NCBI GenBank assembly: GCA_950295325.1
Contig: OX485803.1
Span: 29,069,554 to 29,133,553 of the forward strand
Direction: 5' to 3'
DNA: 64,000 bases
DNA from: Polytrichum commune
Taxonomy: Eukaryota; Streptophyta; Polytrichopsida; Polytrichales; Polytrichaceae
Part shown: in pieces, positions 12,400 through 24,458 of the stretch
Position numbering within the stretch: position 1 is the first letter of the stretch
How the letters are laid out: each line of letters begins with the position of its first letter
Position numbers and translations under genes: made by a program
The notes under the pieces: generated by a model
Told to the model about the DNA's origin: nothing
The model's input: the letters and a program-made list of their open reading frames with translations, nothing else
Databases searched by the model: none

Positions 12400-13745
12400 A
12401 GTTAAAGAAGGTGGTGTCAAGGTGACATTAACGTCTCATTCTAGCATTTGAATGAAAAAACACCTCGAACCTTCCAAGATAAATGGAAATATTTGTCATT
12501 TGAATGTTGGAACATTATTCCAACAAGTTGTAGGTGTGTGCGCACATGATAAGTTTAATACGTGAAGGATATGTCTCACAAAGGGATACAAAATAAGAAG
12601 GGTGCATTTGTGTGGAGAAACATGAACATAACATTGATGTCATAAATAGCCATATGTGGCTTACATAGTAGAAATTATAAAGTTTAGTCACAAACCCTTT
12701 AAAAACACACTACCTAGTACTCATAGGAGATGGTGCCAAGTTGACATCAATGTTCCTTTCTCACTTCTCAATGCAAATGCACCCAAAACTTTCAAAGAAG
12801 TGTTTCCTTGATGGGCGGGAACGTTGGCCACACAAATTTCTCTATGTAATTGCAACAAGTAGGTGGGGGGTGTAGTATCTCATCATAGTACATAAAATAT
12901 TCAAGAGCCTAGTACATGTGAATAGTAATTATAGATACACTTTCCACCTTGTAATATGGATTTCTCAAAGCACGAACCTAAAGGCTTAGTCATGAATTGC
13001 CTAGCAACACACCACCTATTTGAAGAGGATAATCAATATCAAAAGTGGCATTAGAATCCCAATGAAATCTCACCCTTAGACGTTCCAAGAAGCATCTCCA
13101 TGGTTGTAGGTGAAAGCCATTCTCACATAAACGCTACTACCTTAAATAAATAAGTCTACAGACTATGGGGCGTACCAATCAAACGTGCTTGAAACACCAA
13201 AGACATGTGTCACAAAGGAGACCCCTTATATTATTACACAAGAATGCTTAACGTTGCATTTCCATTGAGAAGCGGAAACAAAACTACGATGTGATCAAGA
13301 AATTCACAACACAAATTTTGATCGTGTATGGATACATTTTTATAATAGGGGTTCTATAAAGCAAAAAGCAATTTTTTTGGCCATGAACCGCCCAACAACA
13401 TATCACCTACTTGAAGAAAGTGGTACCATGGTTACATTCTTGTTGTTTCCACTTCTTGACGGAAACACACCTTAGAACCTTCCTAGAAACGTCAAGTAGG
13501 TGGAAGTGTCTGCCACACAAGCGTCACTAACATCGTCAATAATGCACTACACAAAATTTCTCCGTGAATATCATTTCTAGATAGACTTTACACCCCTTCT
13601 GCCTTTTAATGCAGGTTCTACAAATTCAAAGCTTAATTTAGCCACAACTTGCCTAAAAAACACACCATCCACTTGAAGGAAGGGATACCAACTACAATAT
13701 ACATCTTAGTTAGTGTGATCTACCTTACTTATCACACCCCATGTA
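12400..13745 (+). repeat. Degenerate tandem array, ~0.3 kb unit, about 5 copies
   Basis: A recurrent phrase, acACCACCTACTTGAAGaaaGTGGTgCCAAggTgACAT followed by a C-rich stretch and CCTTCCTAGAAaCGTC-like text, starts near 12405, 12722, 13018, 13412 and 13672. Spacing is about 260-390 bp. The units are strongly diverged. The array abuts the retrotransposon (13775) and the pogo-like element (12398), so both may have inserted into or beside it. A related unit occurs near 22350-22840. Confidence 0.6.
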
Positions 13746-13774
13746 AATGATCTTGCAATCACTTGGTGACATGG

Positions 13775-14126
13775 TGTAACGTGTATTTACTTATTTATCA
13801 TTTATTTACTATTTCCAACCTCTAGTTCAACTAAACTCCCTTACTAGAAGACTAGAGGTGCTACCCTAGGTGCTCTAGCAATTCTAAAGGTAAAGGGAGT
13901 CACTACTTGTTGAGACTATGGTCTTACCCTAGGTTATCACCTCGTAAGAAAACGACCATGAGTTAACTGTACTTAGAATTATCCTAAAGGCATGGAGGGA
14001 GAGCTAGTTAAGATATCTGGAACTACTAGTTGAAGGGAGCCTCAACTCATAGGAGTATCTAGTATATAAGCTCTAAGGTTGGGTGGAACATGCCTCTTGA
14101 ATCTCATTATTATGAGATATGTTACA
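13775..14126 (+). repeat. 5' LTR
   Basis: Starts TGTAAC and ends GTTACA (short inverted repeat), with a TATATAAG-type promoter motif near 14063. It is 12 bp longer than the 3' LTR, mainly through an extra TTATTTACTATT-type segment near the start. Confidence 0.95.
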
Positions 14127-14127
14127 T

Positions 14128-14139
14128 TGGTATCAGAGC
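14128..14139 (+). other. Primer-binding site, initiator tRNA-Met type
   Basis: TGGTATCAGAGC begins one base after the LTR end. It is the standard plant PBS complementary to the 3' end of initiator methionine tRNA. Confidence 0.9.
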
Positions 14140-14695
14140 TCTTGAACCTTGTTCCTTTTTGGGTGTTGCTATTATTCCACTGTGCATTTTGTTGTGTTGA
14201 GATTTGGGGAAATGGGGAGCAAAATTTGGGGAATGGTGTAATTTTATTTTTCTGTATTTTGAGCCGCATACGCGCAGCGCGACGGGCGACGGCTGCGAGC
14301 TCGCAGAAAAATCCCGCTGATCTCCGCTCAAATTATCGACTCTGTGATTTGCACACACGAATGCCGAGGAACTGATCGCATGTGGTCCGCATCACGAGGA
14401 AACGAGAGATCGAAAGCTTCAGTCGAACACGTAGAAACGACTGACATCAGCGTGTCATGAACAGACCGACACGACCGGTCACCAACATGTGATTACCAGT
14501 TTGGCCGGTCACCCGGGGTGAAAAACTTTTGCAGCACGACTTGAGTATCGGGTCAGCCGATCATCAGTTAAAATTTTATTTTCATTCGTAGTTGAAGCAA
14601 TCTCTATAATTTTGAGAATTTTTCTGGTATTTTATTTCCGGTTTTCTTTAAGATTTGAATGTTTTATTTGGGTTTTGGGTGTTTGTTAGGTTCAA

Positions 14696-15081
14696 TGGCC
14701 ATTGACATGGACACATCTGGTCCATCAACTGAGGGTAGCCCTCCTGTAGTTCCTCCCATGGTCACATCTCCCACATCCGTAGATATGGATGAAGCTATGG
14801 ATCATCTGGTAGCCAGAAAGATCCGGGAATATTGTGAGGGAAAACTCATTGATGACCAGGATCAGTTTTAACGGATAAAGACGCATTGTGACCAGTTAAT
14901 GTCTATGTAAACAATCTAAGGGGGAGGACTCCACGATTAAGAGCACCGATAAGAAGGACGGTCGTTGTTTCCTCTGCCATAGGAAGGAATACATGGCTCG
15001 GGATAGTCCTAATAACAAAAAGGGTGCAGAGCAGCAAACTGCTAAGAAGGGCAAGAAACTTTTTCCCAAGTCCGACACTTA
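14696..15081 (+). pseudogene. gag remnant with a degenerate zinc knuckle
   Basis: An ORF starting MAIDMDTSGPSTEG at 14696 runs 58 codons to a stop at 14869-14871. After a gap a different frame encodes CFLCHRKEYMARDS (about 14966-15007). That is the retroviral CCHC knuckle CFLCGKEGHMARDC with both the His and the last Cys lost. A normal gag of this group has roughly 300 or more residues between these parts, so the capsid core appears deleted. Confidence 0.7.
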
Positions 15082-15096
15082 GGCAGTGGGCTAACA

Positions 15097-15474
15097 TTAA
15101 GACTTGATCAAGTTTCGGAGGTTGTGTTTGATTTGTCTAGTTATACACTAAAAACTATCCAGGACAAAGCCACTAAGCAATTTGATGTAATCGTATCTGA
15201 TATTTTGAATAAAAACATCAGTTTGCCAACTCCGTTACTCCCACTTAGTGATGTGTTTGATGAAAAGTCCAAGGTATATGGAGTTTTTTCATTAATTATA
15301 CCATCAGTGGAGGATTTACAAAGTTTCTTAAAGTCTTATTTGCACGGTAAACATGGAGCGCCCTATGATACTAGTGCTTACTTTATTGTTGAGAAATATA
15401 GAGTAAAAAATCTTAAAAGAACTTTGCCTAGATTTAAGTTGGTACATCAATTTGAATTACAGTCAAAACTTTGA
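15097..15474 (+). other. Unidentified ORF between gag zinc knuckle and protease
   Basis: About 125 codons are open from near 15097 to a TGA at 15472. Readable segments include LDQVSEVVFDLSSYTLK, SLPTPLLPLSDVFDEK and SVEDLQSFLKSYLHGKHG. No gag, protease or other retroelement domain that I know matches. Its codon texture looks protein-like rather than random. It may be a captured host fragment or a diverged gag/linker piece; I cannot tell which. There is no in-frame ATG at its beginning. Confidence 0.4.
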
Positions 15475-15576
15475 CAAGTTTATTTGGATGAAGCTAGGCC
15501 ACATGTTTTGAACCAACTCACTATTTCTTCTTAGTTGATGATGAGTTTCTCTGGGTAATAAGCTCGTCAGGACGCA

Positions 15577-18500
15577 TCTGTATTAATGGATAGTGCAGCA
15601 TCACATTGCTTTGTGATGTTTGTTTTCGCTAACACCTTTGGGTTAAAGTGAAAAAGGGCAGTAACACATTGGTATTAGGCAATGGTGATGAAGTCCCCAC
15701 GGATGGATACATTAAAATCCATGTTAAAATATAACAATATCATAGTCAAATTACTTGTCTTCTGGCCAAGTTAAATGATGGTGTTGATTTCATATTGGGC
15801 AACGATTGGCTAGTACAACACAAGACATGCTTGGATTCTGAATCTAAATGTTGTGTGTTTTATAAAAACCGTAGGAAAATGACAGTGCATGTGAACCTAG
15901 TGCAATGTCAGAGTCCAAATTCCCATAGATTCACCGCCATGCAATTCAAATGGTCAATTCGGAAGGGAGCAACTTCGTTTTTAGTTCAGTTGACTGCAGT
16001 TGGAGACGATGTAGAGGACACAGTGGCAATTCCTTATGCCCCAATGTTGGAGGAATATGCTGATGTTTTTCAGCCTATACCTACAAGATTACCTCCAGAG
16101 CGGGAAATGACCCATATTATTCCTTTGGAGCCGGACGGCAAGCCGCCATTTAGGCCAATGTATAGGTTGAGTCCTCTAGAGCTGCAAGAAGCCAAAAGAC
16201 AGATCAAGGAATATTTGGAAAATGAATGGATTGAGCCTAGTTCATCGCCCTATGGGTCTCCCATCTTGTTTGTCAAGAAAAAGGATGGAGCGTTGCGAAT
16301 GGTAGTGGATCATCGTGCACTCAACAAACAAACGGTAAAAAATCGTTATCTGTTGCCTCGCATTGATGATCTTTTTGACCAATTAGCAGGCTCTATTGTA
16401 TTTTCATCTCTTGATTTGGTACAAGGTTATCACCAAATTAGAATATCCGAGGAGGATACACCAAAGATGGCGTTTCGAATACCGTTTGGACATTATCAAT
16501 TCAAAGTGTTAAGTTTTGGATTGACTAATGCTCCAGCAACTTTTCAGGGAGTGGTGAATCATGTTCTTCACAAGTTCATCGGATAGTTTGTCTTAGTATA
16601 TCTAGATGACATCTTAATTTTTTCCAAGAATGAGGATGAACATGTTAGCCATATATCTAGGACATGTAGTAGGCAAAGAAGGCATTAAGGTGGATCCTAG
16701 GAAAATAGAGACTGTGGCAAAGTGACATAGACCTTGTGAAGTTGGACAACTTAGGTCCTTCTTGGGGCTTTGCAATTACTTTCGCAGATTCATTCATGGA
16801 TATTCCACTCTAGTTGCACCATTGACGTCTTTGACGCAAAACAAGGTTAAGTTCAATTGGACTGACGATTGTGAGCACACTTTTGAGGATGTTAAATATG
16901 CCTTAACATATGCGCTAATACTGACCTTACTCAAGTTATGAGAGCCATTTGAAGTCGTGAGTGATGTTTTTTTATTCGGAGTAGGAGCAATATTACTTCA
17001 GGGAGGTAAACCTATTGCTTTTGAAAGTAAGAAATTTTCTCCAGCTGAGAGAAATTATACTACTAATGAGCAAGAACTAGCAGCAGTTGTGCACGCCATG
17101 CGAACCTGGCGGTGTTACCTAGAGGGAGCATACTGTACTATTGTCACAAATCATAATTCTTTTGTATATTTAAAAATACAACAAACGTTATCAAGGCGTC
17201 AAGCTCGATGTTTAGAATTCTTGAAGCAAAATTTTGTCTACCGTTGGGTATACCGACCAGAAAGGATTAATATGGCCGATCCCCTGAATCAAAATCCACT
17301 AGACACGGGTGGCCAAAAAGCCTTGCTGGCACCTAAGGCTGCTCCAAGTAATTCGATCTTCCAAATGGTGGCTGGAGACGCTATGCGAAGTGATCCCGGA
17401 CAGCGAGACAACAATGTGAAGGGGTAATCGGAGTTCGTCAGTGATCATAAGTTATATCAAACTATCATTGTTGGGTATGCTCTTGATCCTTGATTCTAAA
17501 ATCCGCACAATCTGAAATATTTTATTTATGGAAACCACATCTGGTGGTATGATAAGGCGGTTGTAGTTCCAGATGTGTAGGATCGAATATCAAGTCATTT
17601 TTGCTCCGTGGATATCATGACGCGATATATAACGGTCATGTAGGAGTAACTAAGACATATAAGAGGGTGCAAGTAAACTTTTGGTGGCCTGAGATGTAAG
17701 GGTCCATCAGAAGTTATATAAAATCTTGTGATTTGCCAAAGGAGTAAGGCCCCTACTCTTAAGTCAGCAAGTCTGTTACAACCATTGAAGACTCCTTATC
17801 GTAATTGGGAAGTGATAAGCATAAATTTTATTTATGGCTTGACTCCATCTGCTAATGGTTATGATACTATCTTTGTGTGTATGGATAAGTTGTCCAAGAT
17901 GGCCCACTTTATGCCAACCACCACACATGTTACTGCTAAAGGAACGGCAAGGTTATTTCGTGATCATGTTTATAAGATTCATGATCTACCCAAAGTAATC
18001 CTAAGCGATAGGGACGCTAGATTCACAAGTAGGTTTTGGGATGCGTTGCATGGTCTTTTGGGGACAAAGTTGGCCATATCCACCGCATTCCATCCTCAAA
18101 CCGATGGACAGACGGAACGGGTAAACCGTATCCTAGAGGATATGTTGCGACATTATGTCAACCCAGTGCAAGATGATTGGGATGAATTCCTTGCAGTGGT
18201 TGAATTTGCATATAATAACTCTTAGCAATAGTCAATACGGAATACTCCATTTGTCCTTAATTATGGTCAGCATCTCTGGACACCAATAAGTGGGAACAAC
18301 AAGTGTCAAGTCCCTGTTGCGCACAATTTTTTCAAACATATGACAGATGTAATTAGTTTGACCAAAAAACATTTGATTGTTGCGCAACAACGACAAAAGT
18401 TCTATGCTGACAAACACAGACGAGAAGTATCGTTTGAGGTGGACCAGCAAGTGCTTGTAAGTACTGCCAACATTAAGTTGAAGGTCCCAGGAGCTCGAAA

Positions 18501-18945
18501 GTTTTTACCAAGGTGGATTGGTCCATTTCGGATAGTCAAGAGGATAGGGGTTGTAGCATACCGCGTGCAGCTGCCACATACATTTAAGATCCACGATGTC
18601 TTTCATTTATCACTTCTTAGGCCTTATGTGGCCGATGGCAGGGTACAACCTCCCCCTCCGCCAATCTTTGCGGAAGATGCATCTTATGAAGTAGAACGTG
18701 AGCTTTCACATGATGATAGAGGGTTTCGTTCTTGCCCCAAAAAATTCTATCTTATCAAATGGCTCGGATATGCACTTGAGCATAATTCATGGGAGCCGGA
18801 ATGCAACTTGAGTGTAGAAGTCCTCAAGGAGTGTTGGGATGCGGTAGCCAAGTCGGAGGACATGCTAACACATAAAGGTGTCAAGCGTGACCGTGAAGCC
18901 CCAGCTGCACATAAACGTTTGAGGCGGAAGGAATCTTCAGGGTAG
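15577..18945 (+). pseudogene. pol remnant: protease, RT, RNase H, integrase, chromodomain
   Basis: Protease: MDSAASHCFV (near 15586), where families usually have D-S/T-G; the frame shifts before ILGNDWL near 15795. RT runs to 16586 with VKKKDGALRMVVDHRALN and FSSLDLVQGYHQI; an in-frame TAG at 16584 lies four codons before YLDD (16599-16610). A deletion then joins EHVSH to YLGHVVGKEGI. RNase H is at 16957-17427. The integrase zinc finger near 17600-17740 is interrupted. The core at 17728-18225 has HFMPTT, SDRDARFTSRFWD and HPQTDGQTERVNR, but the first catalytic Asp is Asn (codon 17824-17826). The last ORF, 18340-18945, ends with a chromodomain (KFYLIKWLGYALEHNSWEPE). Confidence 0.9.
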
Positions 18946-19142
18946 ACGTCTTTTGTTCTTTCGAGCTTGCACAAGATTCTGTAAACGGGGTGTTATTATT
19001 AAGTTGTTTCACCCTGCCAATTGGCATGGAGCATGGGTACAAATACATATCCCAGGGCTCGCTTTAATTAGTGGTGGTCTTGACTCTATGTCTTGATGCA
19101 CTATGATTTTGGATAATACTTGAACGCGGACATTCATTCCTA

Positions 19143-19154
19143 AGTGGGGAGGTG
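19143..19154 (+). other. Polypurine tract
   Basis: AGTGGGGAGGTG directly precedes the 3' LTR and is the expected plus-strand priming site. Confidence 0.75.
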
Positions 19155-19494
19155 TGTAACGTGTATTTATTTATTTATTATTTACAACCTCTAGTTCAAC
19201 TAAACTCCTTTACTAGAAGACTAGAGGTGCCACCCTAGGTGCTCTAGCAGTTCTAAAAGTAAAAGGAGTCACTACTCGTTGAGATTATGGTCTTACCCTA
19301 GGTTAACACCTCGTAAGAAACGACCATGAGTTAATTGTACTTAGAGTTATCCTAAAGGCATGGAGGGAGAGCTAATTAAGATATATGGAACTACTAGTTG
19401 AAGGGAACCTCAACTCATAGGAGTATCTAATATATAAGCTCTAAGGTTGGGTGGAACATGCCTCTTGAATCTCATTATTGTGAGATATGTTACA
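19155..19494 (+). repeat. 3' LTR
   Basis: TGTAAC to GTTACA, collinear with the 5' LTR with about 18 substitutions by eye and one larger indel near the start. It is followed by the CATGG target-site duplication. Confidence 0.95.
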
Positions 19495-19935
19495 CATGGG
19501 ACACTTGTTGCTACATGATAAATCATGGAAACCACTTTGATTAACATGATGCACTTATTTTAGTATTGCCATACTAAATTGTAAAGCATTTATGGTTTAT
19601 CCCACATGCTAACATGCCTATCCGGTGTCTTGCAAAATATCCCTTGCTTTTAAACATAAGGCACCTTGCCAATGCATAATGCCAAACTCATACACATTAC
19701 AGTGACACCTCCTAAATACTTATGTGTTGGGATTAAGAAAATCATAAATAGTAGACATGTGTTAAACAAAACAAAAGAAAGAAAAAGAAAAGAAAGAAAG
19801 AAACTAACTAACTTTTGTAGATGTAGAGGTAGAGGGGTTGCTTATAACATAACTTGTAAACAAATAACCAATATCCAAGCAAACTTCAAGACTAACATAT
19901 GATGTAGCATTGAAGCGATCCTTCAATTTAACTAT

Positions 19936-20208
19936 ACTTTTGGTTGGGAGTTGGTTGTCTTGCATACAATGCTTTTCATGTTCAGTAAGTTTTTGGTGCA
20001 TGCTTGGAGTTGGTGTGGAGGTTTCAATGAAAAACTTTTATATCGGTTGATCAAGAACCAAATTGAATTTGACATGCCAATAGGTGCTAAAATAAATTGA
20101 TATAGAATGTTTATCATTCAAGCCTTCACACTAACTCCAAGCATGCACCAAAAACTTACCAAACGTGGAAAATATTGTATGCAAGACAACCAACTCCCAA
20201 CCAAAACT
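19936..20208. mobile_element. MITE family A, copy 2 (best-preserved)
   Basis: The left arm ACTTTTGGTTGGGAGTTGG is inverted at the right end as CCAACTCCCAACCAAAACT. Both arms include GTGCATGCTTGGAGTT. Arms are about 95 bp and nearly perfect around a ~70-bp loop, so a transcript would fold into a long hairpin. Confidence 0.85.
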
Positions 20209-20743
20209 CCAGTTGAATGAAACGATAACTCTATTGAGGTCAAACTTAAGCCCGAACTCCACATATTCTTGAGTTGTCATGGTTGGAATATTTCCATATG
20301 AAAATTGATAGATCGGATAGTTACTGGAGCATATTTTTTTTGCAACTAAGACCAAGCATATTTACTATGATTTGCAAATGACCTTGGACATAAGAATTTG
20401 TTTAGTCTTTATTGCCCAAGGGTCCATCCCATGGAATTCTCAATTTTTAAGACCATCTTTGATGTTTATTGGTTATCAACCCTTTTACTACGATTTTTAA
20501 GTAAGGGTAGTTCTCAAATAAAAATAAAAATAAACAATTACCATGAAAATGTACAAGGAGATTTTATAAATGTTCATCTGATCTCTTTATAGACAAGTTA
20601 TACTTGGTCGAACTTGCTTGACCGGATGGAGCTTAGGGTTTATATCCACAATTCTTTTGTAATGTTGCTTGCCAACAAGAGGGAGGAACTCAATGTGTTG
20701 CATCCAAGGGCTCATGAGTAAAGTAGCCCATCTCCAACATGGG

Positions 20744-20765
20744 GTTTAGGATTTAGGGTTTAGGG
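20744..20765 (+). repeat. Short interstitial telomere-type repeat
   Basis: TTTAGGATTTAGGG followed by TTTAGGG: about three plant telomere units, one with a substitution. It is too short to indicate a former chromosome end. Confidence 0.6.
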
Positions 20766-23284
20766 TGATATCCAAAAGAAAAACCCATTTCTATTGGGGG
20801 TGAAATCCAATCTTGCATGGGAGTCTTTAAATATTGCACCACAATGACATTGCAAAAAATGAAAATTTTAATTGTTGCCTCGACTTTGTATGGGGTACCT
20901 TTTTTTTCTATGAAAAATGACATGTGGGGTCCGGCTCGGGAGCAATAAAGGGTTACAATCGAATGGAGCTACTTTAACACTACCATCCATGTCAACGGTC
21001 AAGGCAATAATCAATATCTTCTTATGTACTATGGTCTCACTCAATGATGAGTTGCCAAAGAGCGATATGATTTCATATGATAAAACCATCCAATCTTGTC
21101 CATGTGGAGAACATTCACTGGATCAAATTCTTTGATCAAATTCATAATTTCCCTTGTACGAGTTGTTTCATTTAAGTCAATAAAAGCAAATTCATTGTGT
21201 CTATTCATTATCACATGATCATGACATGATTTTATATTGTTTCTTGAACCCTTCCAACCATTCCCTAGAAGTTTATTATATTATAGATCCTTGGGCTTTC
21301 TCCACTTTCTCACATAATCTTTAAGCTACATCTATTATCAATTCTTATTTCAAAATGGCATTTGTATCTCACGTGTACATGAATCAATGGTATGTGGCTT
21401 CTTCCACTTTTGTGTATCCAAATTGCCTATTAATATCTAGTGAACATTCCTTCACAATGAGGAATTCCTCTTTCCTCCTCAATAATTCGGAGATGTTCAT
21501 TTCTGTAACAACAACGCCCACCTCTTTATTGACCCATGTTGCCAATGCTCTATTAGACACATGCTTGTTCCGAACCTCTCCTTTTCACAATAATCACAAA
21601 TCTCTTTCTTCTATGGAAAACTCAAACCTTGACGCCTTGGACCATATTGAATACATTTTTATACAACATTGTAAGAGAATACAAAGAAATGCAATGATTC
21701 CAACATATCCACTATACTTGCATTTGCACATCCGTGTAAGGCAACAATCCAAATTACTTAACACACTTGCAACATGTTGTTTTCTTCATGATTACAATAT
21801 CAAGGCCAATATCTTCCCCACATTCAATTTCCATGCACAATTTGAAGGGAATCTTACCCACCTCTATGTCACATAGTCCACGCACCGGCAAGTATCACAA
21901 AAACATGCTAACAAGCTTTATCCAAGGTACCCTCATTTCTCTAATGCACCAATGCATACTCTCATTCCCTAAGCACATGTGATTTGATCACAAATGTTAT
22001 ATGGCCTGATGTATGTCGTACAAGGAAAATCACACGTGTTATATGCAATGCAATGGACTTTGGGCTATTCATTGCATGGATTTTGACCACTGCCTTTGGA
22101 GGCAATGGTCTCAAAACTCGTCATAATAATGCATCCATGGATACACTATATCATCCACATTTCTCATATTTTGTTCACGAGGTAATTGGTCACGATTGAA
22201 AACAACTCAAATAGGCAAATGACTCGCTGCTCTCACGACTCATCATCCACAATCCTCTCGACAATTATCTAGTCCACGTATAAACAACACACCAAAATGA
22301 CCATGACTTGTCATAAAAACACACTAAGCTTACAAATGTGCTCGAAGAAGGTGCTGAGCTTGCCAAAGTGACACCAACGTTCCTTGCCCACTCCTCAATT
22401 GAAACAACGCACCCCAAAATCTTTCCTAGAAACTAATGTGCATGTTTGACAACTTTCATTTGACGTTCAACTTCAAATCCAAAGTGTCACGTGACGTTTT
22501 CGAAAACAAACAATGAATGTCAATTGACATCTACATTTTCATCCATAAATGTCACATGCCCAGTAATAAGTGCCATTTCAATTTTCTAACGTGTCAATTG
22601 ACGTGTGGTTGGTTTCTTCACAAGTCCCACTACATGTCGAATCCTAAATTGTGCGTGTCAATCCACATGCATATTTGTTTTCAAGCGAGTTTTCGCGTGT
22701 CAAATGTCAAAAACTTGCAAAAACAAACTTTGTCAATCAAACACACATGTTGCAAGAAGCGTCTCCAAGACCTTTCCTAGAAGCGTCTCGGTGGGAGCAT
22801 TTGTCGCAAACAAATGTCACAAGACCCATGGAACTTAATTCCACACCTCATGGGGTTTGAAACATAGCGGACACGTGTCGCCGCGTAGCAGAGAGCCCTA
22901 GCATATTCAATCTAACACACTGCATGAAGCCACTCCATTTCTGCTGGCGGCAGGCCCAACAAAGAAGGAGCAATAGCGTTGTCGTTGCTAATAAAAGCTC
23001 TCTTCATTCCTCTCTTGCTTGTCCTGACAACTCGGGCACCTCAAATCCTCCAAGCCCAAGAGCACACGCCATTTCTCAGACAATCTCTCACGATTATCTC
23101 CCCTCTCCTCTCCACTCCGGCTGTACTGTACTGACAAAAGAAACCTATCATCCACAACCCATCATCACATTCTCTGAAATCGTACCCGACATGTAAGCAA
23201 AGCACACATATCTTCTGGGTTTTAGCTTTTGAACGTGTCAAAACATAAGACTGACCACAAAAACTTGCCGACAAATTAGTTCAG

Positions 23285-24150
23285 TACGAGGAATCCATCG
23301 TACGTTGAAGATGTAGGCCATCGTCCGATCCACATCGTCAGACTTTGCTAATTTTGATGAAGATGCGAGGTTTCAACTTGGTTTTGAGTGATTTGAAGTG
23401 ATCAGAAAGGAAGTTGAGGTCACGTTTTTAGTAGTAGTTGACTATTATTTCAGGAGTAGGTAGCGTAGGTGTGGTTGTATTTTTTGCTCTCTGGAATCTG
23501 GTTGTCACCGTTGAAGGTGTTGTAATATTTTAGAGAGAGAGAGAGAGAGAGAGAGAGGATCGCGGTTTTTAGTGGCTGTGAGGGGAGTCGGAGTAAGCTT
23601 ATTTGCATATTGTGGTAGCAAATTCAAAAATTTTGAGTGAATCCATCGTACTAAGCTGTAGGCCATGTAGGATCCACATCATGGTCAGAATTTGTTTGGA
23701 TGCGAGGTTTTTAAGTGATCTGAAGGGATCAGAAAGAAAAGTTGAAGTGGTTTCAGTAGTAGCTTATTGATGAGGAGTATGCAAGCGTAGGTGTGGAAAT
23801 CCATCCATATGATGTTTTTGCCTTCTATAAATAGATATAGTTGGTGGTGTTGTAATTATACTGTAATCCTTACAAGGGGTTGAAGCTGGAGAGGAATTGC
23901 AGTTCTTATAAGTTAGTAGCTGTGAGGGGAGTGGGAGTATGTGGCATGTTGTGACATGTAGTGGATTTCAGCTGCGTAGGAATTAGTCTTTCTAAGTTGT
24001 AGGCCATGTCGGATCCACATGGTCACATTTTTTGATGATGTAAGGTTTTCAGTGATTTTAAGCTATCATAGTGACACTTAGTTGAGGTGGAGCTGACTTT
24101 CAGGAGTAGGTAGCGTAGGTGTGGAAATCCATCCAGCCTTTTATGCCTTC
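23285..24150 (+). repeat. Three tandem ~0.34-kb repeats in the PSD leader
   Basis: Each unit begins GAATCCATCGTA (or a variant), then TGTAGGCCATGT, GGATCCACAT, TGCGAGGTTTT, AAGTGATCAGAAAG, and GTAGCGTAGGTGTGGAAATC. Starts are near 23288, 23641 and 23979 (spacing about 353 and 338). The units differ by substitutions and indels. Confidence 0.85.
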
Positions 24151-24337
24151 CAAGTTACATGTCGTCGAAGGTGGTGGAACTAATTCTTACAAGGGGAAAG
24201 TGGTGGAAGTGAGAAGTGAGAGGAACTATTGCCGTTTTTAGTAGTGGGAGTAGGTGGCATATTGTGGTGTCATATTCAGGTGTCGTCGGCTACCGTCTCG
24301 CTGAATGATACGGTGCATTCGTTTGGAAAGTTTTGTT

Positions 24338-24376
24338 GTCGCTGTTGTTGTTATTGTTGTTGTTATTGTTGTTGTA
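24338..24376 (+). repeat. (GTT)n microsatellite
   Basis: Imperfect TTGTTGTTATTGTTGTTG tract just before the proposed first PSD exon. Confidence 0.85.
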
Positions 24377-24458
24377 AAGTTAGTTGATGTTAAGTTAGGA
24401 AGTGCGAACAAATAGTTGCAGGTTGCTGCGAGGTGAGTCGTTGGAATTTTGGTGGGAG

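Larger units (their letters stand above)
13775..19494 (+). mobile_element. Ty3/gypsy chromovirus LTR retrotransposon, defective, with TSD
   Basis: A 5.72-kb element flanked by the direct repeat CATGG (13770-13774 and 19495-19499). It has two LTRs (352 and 340 bp), a PBS immediately after the 5' LTR, and a purine tract before the 3' LTR. The order gag remnant, protease, reverse transcriptase, RNase H, integrase, chromodomain marks a plant chromovirus. The gag core is missing, pol has stops, frameshifts and a deletion, and the first integrase Asp is replaced. By eye the LTRs differ at about 18 positions plus indels, indicating a moderately old insertion. It could not move on its own. Confidence 0.95.
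19500..22860. other. Intergenic, no supported gene
   Basis: AT-rich. It contains MITE A copy 2, a telomere-type motif, and a 22350-22840 stretch resembling the 12.4-13.7 kb tandem array (CCAAAGTGACACCAACGTTCC, CTTTCCTAGAAGCGTCTC). ORF 21355-21876 (173 codons) is open but shows no domain and is judged chance. Confidence 0.5.
22861..24458 (+). promoter_or_regulatory. Promoter and leader region of the PSD gene
   Basis: 22870-22885 has ACACGTGTCGCC, a G-box/ABRE-like core. A (GA)n tract lies at 23533-23558, common in plant 5' UTRs. Three tandem copies of a ~0.34-kb unit follow (23285-24150). No coding exon is recognisable before 24459; transcription start is unknown. Confidence 0.4.

Noticed and set aside
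16587-16680. Separate small gene after the RT stop
   Set aside because: It is the YLDD motif and a deleted continuation of the same reverse transcriptase, not an independent gene.
20744-20765. Telomere-like motif as evidence of a chromosome-fusion site
   Set aside because: Only about three units, which is common by chance or from repair in plant genomes.
21355-21876. 173-codon plus-strand ORF
   Set aside because: No recognisable domain, low-complexity composition, overlapping second ORF in another frame, no splice context.
23533-23558. (GA)n tract as a possible CRISPR or satellite
   Set aside because: Simple dinucleotide microsatellite in a likely 5' UTR; no spacer-repeat structure anywhere in this eukaryotic window.
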